Shown one piece after another: positions 7,576 to 10,870 of a stretch of DNA of 10,870 nucleotides. The stretch comes from Balneolaceae bacterium. GTDB taxonomy: Bacteria; Bacteroidota; Rhodothermia; Balneolales; Balneolaceae. The notes below the pieces were generated by a model. It ran no database searches. It was not told where the DNA came from and worked only from the letters and a program-made list of their open reading frames with translations. Made by a program: the position numbers and the translations under genes. The DNA lies in assembly GCA_007129085.1 (NCBI GenBank), contig SKWF01000053.1:1-10870 (forward strand). The letters are read 5' to 3'. Every line of letters starts with the position of its first letter. The stretch's first letter is position 1.

Positions 7576-8937
7576 TTATCTGATGACATCATAAATGGTT
7601 GTTGCCAATATAAGTGCAATTAATATCGGGCAGATAAATTTGATGAATATTTTCCATACCGGCCAGAACCAGTGAGAACCGATATTTTCAAAGCCATTTT
7701 GCAGCTCCATTTTTGCACTTTCTGTTTTCCATACATAGGCGAGAAACAGGGAAATGATAAGTCCACCAAGCGGCAGGCCAATCACGCTGAAAATGAAATC
7801 AATATGATCAATCAAACCAGTATCAAACGCAATAAACAGAGATATAATGGTGATGAACGCCCCAATGCCGATTGCAGCTTTTTTACGGCTTACGCCATGC
7901 TCATCAATCACGTAGGAGGTAGGTACCTCAAGTAGTGAGATAGACGATGTTAGTGCGGCAATGCTGAGGAGGAAAAAGAAACTGGCCCCAAATATCAGCC
8001 CCATCAATCCACCCATTTCGTGGAAAAGTTCGGGCAGTACCTGGAAGATTAGTGCGGGACCTGCAAGCAGACTTCCGGCATCATCAAAAATTGCCACTCC
8101 TTGCGCCTGTGCCATGTATACGGTTGGCATAATTAGCATACCGGCGAGAAAGGCAATCCCCACATCAAACCCGGTAACGTAAGCGGCGGCTGATGGAATA
8201 TTTTCCCGCTTACTCAAATAGGAACCATAGGTAATCAAGGCGCCCATACCGAGGGAGAGAGAGAAAAATGCCTGCCCCATAGCGGCCAAAATCAGATCCA
8301 TATCAATTACGGAGAAATCGGGAACAAGATACTCCCGGAAACCGGCACCTGCACCCGGCTGGAACATCACATATCCAATCAAAATCAGAATAATGACAAC
8401 CAGCATCGGCATTAAATATCGTACGGCGCGTTCAATACCTTGACTGACTCCACCGAGAATAATCGATACGGTAAGCCCCATAAAGAGAATGGCCAGCCCG
8501 GCATTTAACCAGCCGTTATCTGTATTTGCCACCCAGGCAGACCAGTCCGTCATCCCGAAAAAGTAGAAAACCTGCTCAAAAAAGTAACTGATCGTCCATC
8601 CGGCGATAATTACATAAAATGATAGAATAGCAACTCCGCAAAGCACACACCAAAAGCCGGCGAGGGTAAATAGTTTGTTGTTGGATAGAGCTTTAAATGC
8701 TCCCACCGGATTCTTTTGAGTTCTTCGGCCAATACTAAGTTCTGCAACCATTACCGGGAACCCGATAATAAATACCAGCAAAACATAGATGAAAAGAAAA
8801 GCTGCGCCACCATTTTCGGCCATCACGGTAGGGAATCTCCAAATATTCCCAAGTCCAACGGCCGATCCGGCTGCGGCTAAAATAAAGCCAATTTTTGTGT
8901 TCCAGGTTCCTCGGTTGTTAGTAGGTGTAGTAGCCAA
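7576..8937 (-). CDS. Neurotransmitter:sodium symporter (NSS/SNF) family transporter
   Basis: NSS proteins take up amino acids or related compounds with sodium ions across the inner membrane. The 453-residue protein shows 11 likely membrane helices, the count known for the bacterial MhsT/TnaT type, against 12 in LeuT. TM1 contains the unwound family signature AVGLGNIWRFPTVMAENGG (26-44); TM6 has SLSLGMGALITYGSYLSK (226-243); TM8 has ALTSSISLLEV (328-338), with the Ser/Thr residues expected at a sodium site. The sequence alone does not name the substrate; hydrophobic amino acids are the commonest in this family. The start is TTG at 8937: no ATG exists near the N-terminus, an in-frame TAA lies 15 bases upstream, and family members begin about 9 residues before the RGTW motif, as here. 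It follows the GH13 gene after 41 bases and ends at a terminator. Confidence 0.92.
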   Translation of the reverse strand: MATTPTNNRGTWNTKIGFILAAAGSAVGLGNIWRFPTVMAENGGAAFLFIYVLLVFIIGFPVMVAELSIGRRTQKNPVGAFKALSNNKLFTLAGFWCVLCGVAILSFYVIIAGWTISYFFEQVFYFFGMTDWSAWVANTDNGWLNAGLAILFMGLTVSIILGGVSQGIERAVRYLMPMLVVIILILIGYVMFQPGAGAGFREYLVPDFSVIDMDLILAAMGQAFFSLSLGMGALITYGSYLSKRENIPSAAAYVTGFDVGIAFLAGMLIMPTVYMAQAQGVAIFDDAGSLLAGPALIFQVLPELFHEMGGLMGLIFGASFFFLLSIAALTSSISLLEVPTSYVIDEHGVSRKKAAIGIGAFITIISLFIAFDTGLIDHIDFIFSVIGLPLGGLIISLFLAYVWKTESAKMELQNGFENIGSHWFWPVWKIFIKFICPILIALILATTIYDVIR

Positions 8938-8978
8938 TGGTATAAAAATTTAGGTTAGTGGAACAGTTATGGTATACG

Positions 8979-10870
8979 TTAAAGCCGTATTTTGCGAAAT
9001 AACATACCGCTTTTAGCGGGAACTTCTACATTACCGCCTAAGATATCAATTGCTTGGGAGGATGCAATCTCTTTATTGACAAGTAATTCCCATGAACCTT
9101 CGGGCAGATGAACGGTGGAACTATCAGCCGGATTTCCATTTAAAATTATATAGTAATCATACATATCGTCAGAGGATTTCCCCTCAATATGAAATGAGAG
9201 CAATAAGGGATTGTCGAAATGATCGAAATTGACATCCTGTGGTTCAGCTTTTCGTAAAGCGTCAGACTGCATACGGATATTAATAAGTCCCCTGTAATAT
9301 TCAAAAAGAGCTTTGTTCTCTTTAATATCCCCGAAGTTGATCCAGTTGGTTTCGTTATCTTTTTGATAACTATTATGATCAATTTTGCCGATATCAGAAT
9401 CGTCTGCATCGGTATCAGCAATAATTTTTGTGCGTGCAAACTCCTGTCCGGCGTGTATCATTGTGGTTCCCTGGGCCACAAATAGAGTTAGAGCAGCCAG
9501 TTTAGCCAGCTCCATCTCATGATCACTTAGCGCGAGCAGAGATTCACGGTGTTGAATTTTACGGTCAGACAATTCGGGGTTGAGCCCAATGCGTATAAAA
9601 TCACCAAGGGTGTAGCCATCATGGCTCTCCAGGTAGTTTACGCTGTGCTGCGAGGTTTGATAAAGCCCGCCTTCATCTCCGTGCAGTGTTCCTTTCAAAA
9701 TATTTTCGAGCCGACCCCGGCCGGTTTCGTGCTGCCATTCCGAAAAAATAAATCCCCTGTCGTGCAGCGGGTCCGACCCTTTTATGGAGTTTCGAATTTT
9801 GTCATTCCACGAAGCCCAGTCGTACTTGGAAAATTCTGCCGGCGAATAATAGCCACCCCAGGGTTCAGCAATCAACACAATCCGCGGATCGATATCGTGC
9901 ATCTCTTTTCGGATGGCGTTCCAGCTGCCTTGATTTAAGAGTGCGGCCAAATCAAACCGAAATCCATCGATATGATACTCCTCCACCCAGTATTTCAGGG
10001 AATCCAGAATCAATTTTTGTGCTTGGGGTGATTCTGACGCAAACTCATTTCCTGTGCCGCTGCGATTCAGCAGTTCCCCTTTATCATTCTGCCTCAGGTA
10101 TGTGTGTGGACAAAGGTGCGTACACGGGTTCAAATCAAATAGGGAGGTGTGGTTGTATACCACATCCATCAAAACGGTAATTCCGGCTTGATGAAGCTCC
10201 TTAACCAGGTTCTTAAATTCGTGAACCGATGCGGTGGTAATTCCCGATATTTTTTCGGTTTGATCGGAGGCAAAGGAGTTTTCCGGTGCCATAAAAAAGG
10301 AGGTCATGTACCCCCAGTAATTTGCAGAGTAGGGGTTCCAGGTGTTAAAAAAGCCCTCGTCCGTTGTTTCTCCGTAGGGAGGCTCAACCGGGGGAAATTT
10401 CTGCAAGGGTAGAAATTCTACGCAATTCACGCCCAACTTTTTCAAGTGAGCTATTCCGCCTTGCTGGTTTAAGTCCGCAAACTTATTGTAAAATCCTTCT
10501 CCGGAGGCTCCACTCGAGGGATGGGCGGTAAGATCTTTCAGGTGGGTTTCGTAAATCACCAGGTCACGCAGGTCGTCCGGGTATTGGTGCTCGTCGTCGC
10601 CCCAGTCAAAATCATCTTCGAAAATGAGGGTTTTGGCATCTTGCCGATACGTATTCCTGACGGTAACGTGTTTGCTGTATGGGTCGGCAAAGAGTTCATC
10701 ACGGTAGGGATTTCGTTCGTCCAGCTTTTCGGAGTGATCAACCCGGTACCCGTACCATTTTCCATTTAAATTTCCATGAATGGTAAGATGCCAAAATCCT
10801 TCGGCATCTTTCTTCATGTTGTGGGAGACTCCGGTCTTTTGCTCAAAATCGTCGAAGATTTCGCAATGTA
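8979..10870 (-). CDS. CBM48-GH13 alpha-glucan debranching-type enzyme (pullulanase/isoamylase-like), 5' end outside the window
   Basis: The reading frame stays open to the window edge, so the ATG at 10817 is internal; 17 more residues (from HCEIFDDFEQKT) precede it and continue a CBM48 glucan-binding domain with residues near HLTIHG and WYGYRVD. Numbered from that ATG, the GH13 barrel spans about 85-520. It shows region I DVVYNH (218-223), region II GFRFD with nucleophile D289, region III AEPW with acid/base E318, and region IV ESHDGYTL with D400, so the catalytic triad is complete. A beta-rich domain C ends the protein (535-612). GH13 enzymes of this layout cut alpha-1,6 branches in glycogen, amylopectin or pullulan. 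SGTGNEFASE (253-262) is pullulanase-like, but the pullulanase mark YNWGYDP is replaced by NYWGYMTSFF (166-175), which is nearer isoamylase/GlgX. The exact substrate is open. Secretion cannot be judged because the N-terminus is missing. Confidence 0.9.
   Translation of the reverse strand, partial: HCEIFDDFEQKTGVSHNMKKDAEGFWHLTIHGNLNGKWYGYRVDHSEKLDERNPYRDELFADPYSKHVTVRNTYRQDAKTLIFEDDFDWGDDEHQYPDDLRDLVIYETHLKDLTAHPSSGASGEGFYNKFADLNQQGGIAHLKKLGVNCVEFLPLQKFPPVEPPYGETTDEGFFNTWNPYSANYWGYMTSFFMAPENSFASDQTEKISGITTASVHEFKNLVKELHQAGITVLMDVVYNHTSLFDLNPCTHLCPHTYLRQNDKGELLNRSGTGNEFASESPQAQKLILDSLKYWVEEYHIDGFRFDLAALLNQGSWNAIRKEMHDIDPRIVLIAEPWGGYYSPAEFSKYDWASWNDKIRNSIKGSDPLHDRGFIFSEWQHETGRGRLENILKGTLHGDEGGLYQTSQHSVNYLESHDGYTLGDFIRIGLNPELSDRKIQHRESLLALSDHEMELAKLAALTLFVAQGTTMIHAGQEFARTKIIADTDADDSDIGKIDHNSYQKDNETNWINFGDIKENKALFEYYRGLINIRMQSDALRKAEPQDVNFDHFDNPLLLSFHIEGKSSDDMYDYYIILNGNPADSSTVHLPEGSWELLVNKEIASSQAIDILGGNVEVPAKSGMLFRKIRL

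Noticed and set aside
9549..9938. A 129-codon + strand open frame opposite the GH13 gene
   Set aside because: It overlaps conserved GH13 catalytic motifs on the other strand and its translation has no family features.
10815..10817. ATG at 10817 as the true start of the GH13 gene
   Set aside because: The frame is open to the window edge and the 17 upstream residues fit a CBM48 domain, so the ATG is internal.

Overview
The window looks like a chromosomal housekeeping stretch from a member of the Bacteroidota/Balneolota/Rhodothermota group; a Balneolaceae-like organism is my best guess, without a database check. Three things point there. The one clear promoter is of the Bacteroidota type (TTTG, 20 bases, TATTTTTG). 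None of the starts has a convincing Shine-Dalgarno sequence. The first bases encode the end of an outer-membrane beta-barrel with a terminal Phe, so the cell is diderm. No mobile element, CRISPR array, tRNA or rRNA is visible, and no gap without a gene exceeds 150 bases.

Layout. On the + strand, positions 1-87 are the last 28 codons of a beta-barrel outer-membrane protein, followed by mltG (147-1217), a peptidoglycan endolytic transglycosylase. Everything else is on the - strand, so mltG converges on the block to its right. Read in the direction of transcription from the right edge, a GH13 alpha-glucan debranching-type enzyme (its 5' end lies outside the window) is followed after 41 bases by an NSS-family sodium symporter with a TTG start, and then by a hairpin terminator at 7533-7566. 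A promoter at 7458-7489 then starts a tight run: efp, accB, accC, gcvH, guaA, with gaps of 8, 7, 12 and 21 bases. After 61 bases comes a TPR plus periplasmic-binding-protein-type-I protein.

How the genes relate. accB and accC encode the biotin carrier and biotin carboxylase of acetyl-CoA carboxylase, the first step of fatty acid synthesis. gcvH encodes a lipoyl-carrier protein whose cofactor derives from octanoyl-ACP, a product of that pathway. efp (translation of proline-rich stretches) and guaA (GMP synthesis) are general growth functions, so the run looks like a growth-linked operon. mltG and the TPR/PBP1 protein are the cell-envelope pair at the left end.

I found no clear undescribed multi-gene system. 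The points most worth a second look are the orphan TPR-PBP1 protein next to mltG (an LpoA-like layout), gcvH embedded in the acc operon away from gcvT/gcvP, and a GH13 enzyme with mixed pullulanase and isoamylase signatures plus a Cys-x-His-x-Cys-x-His loop.
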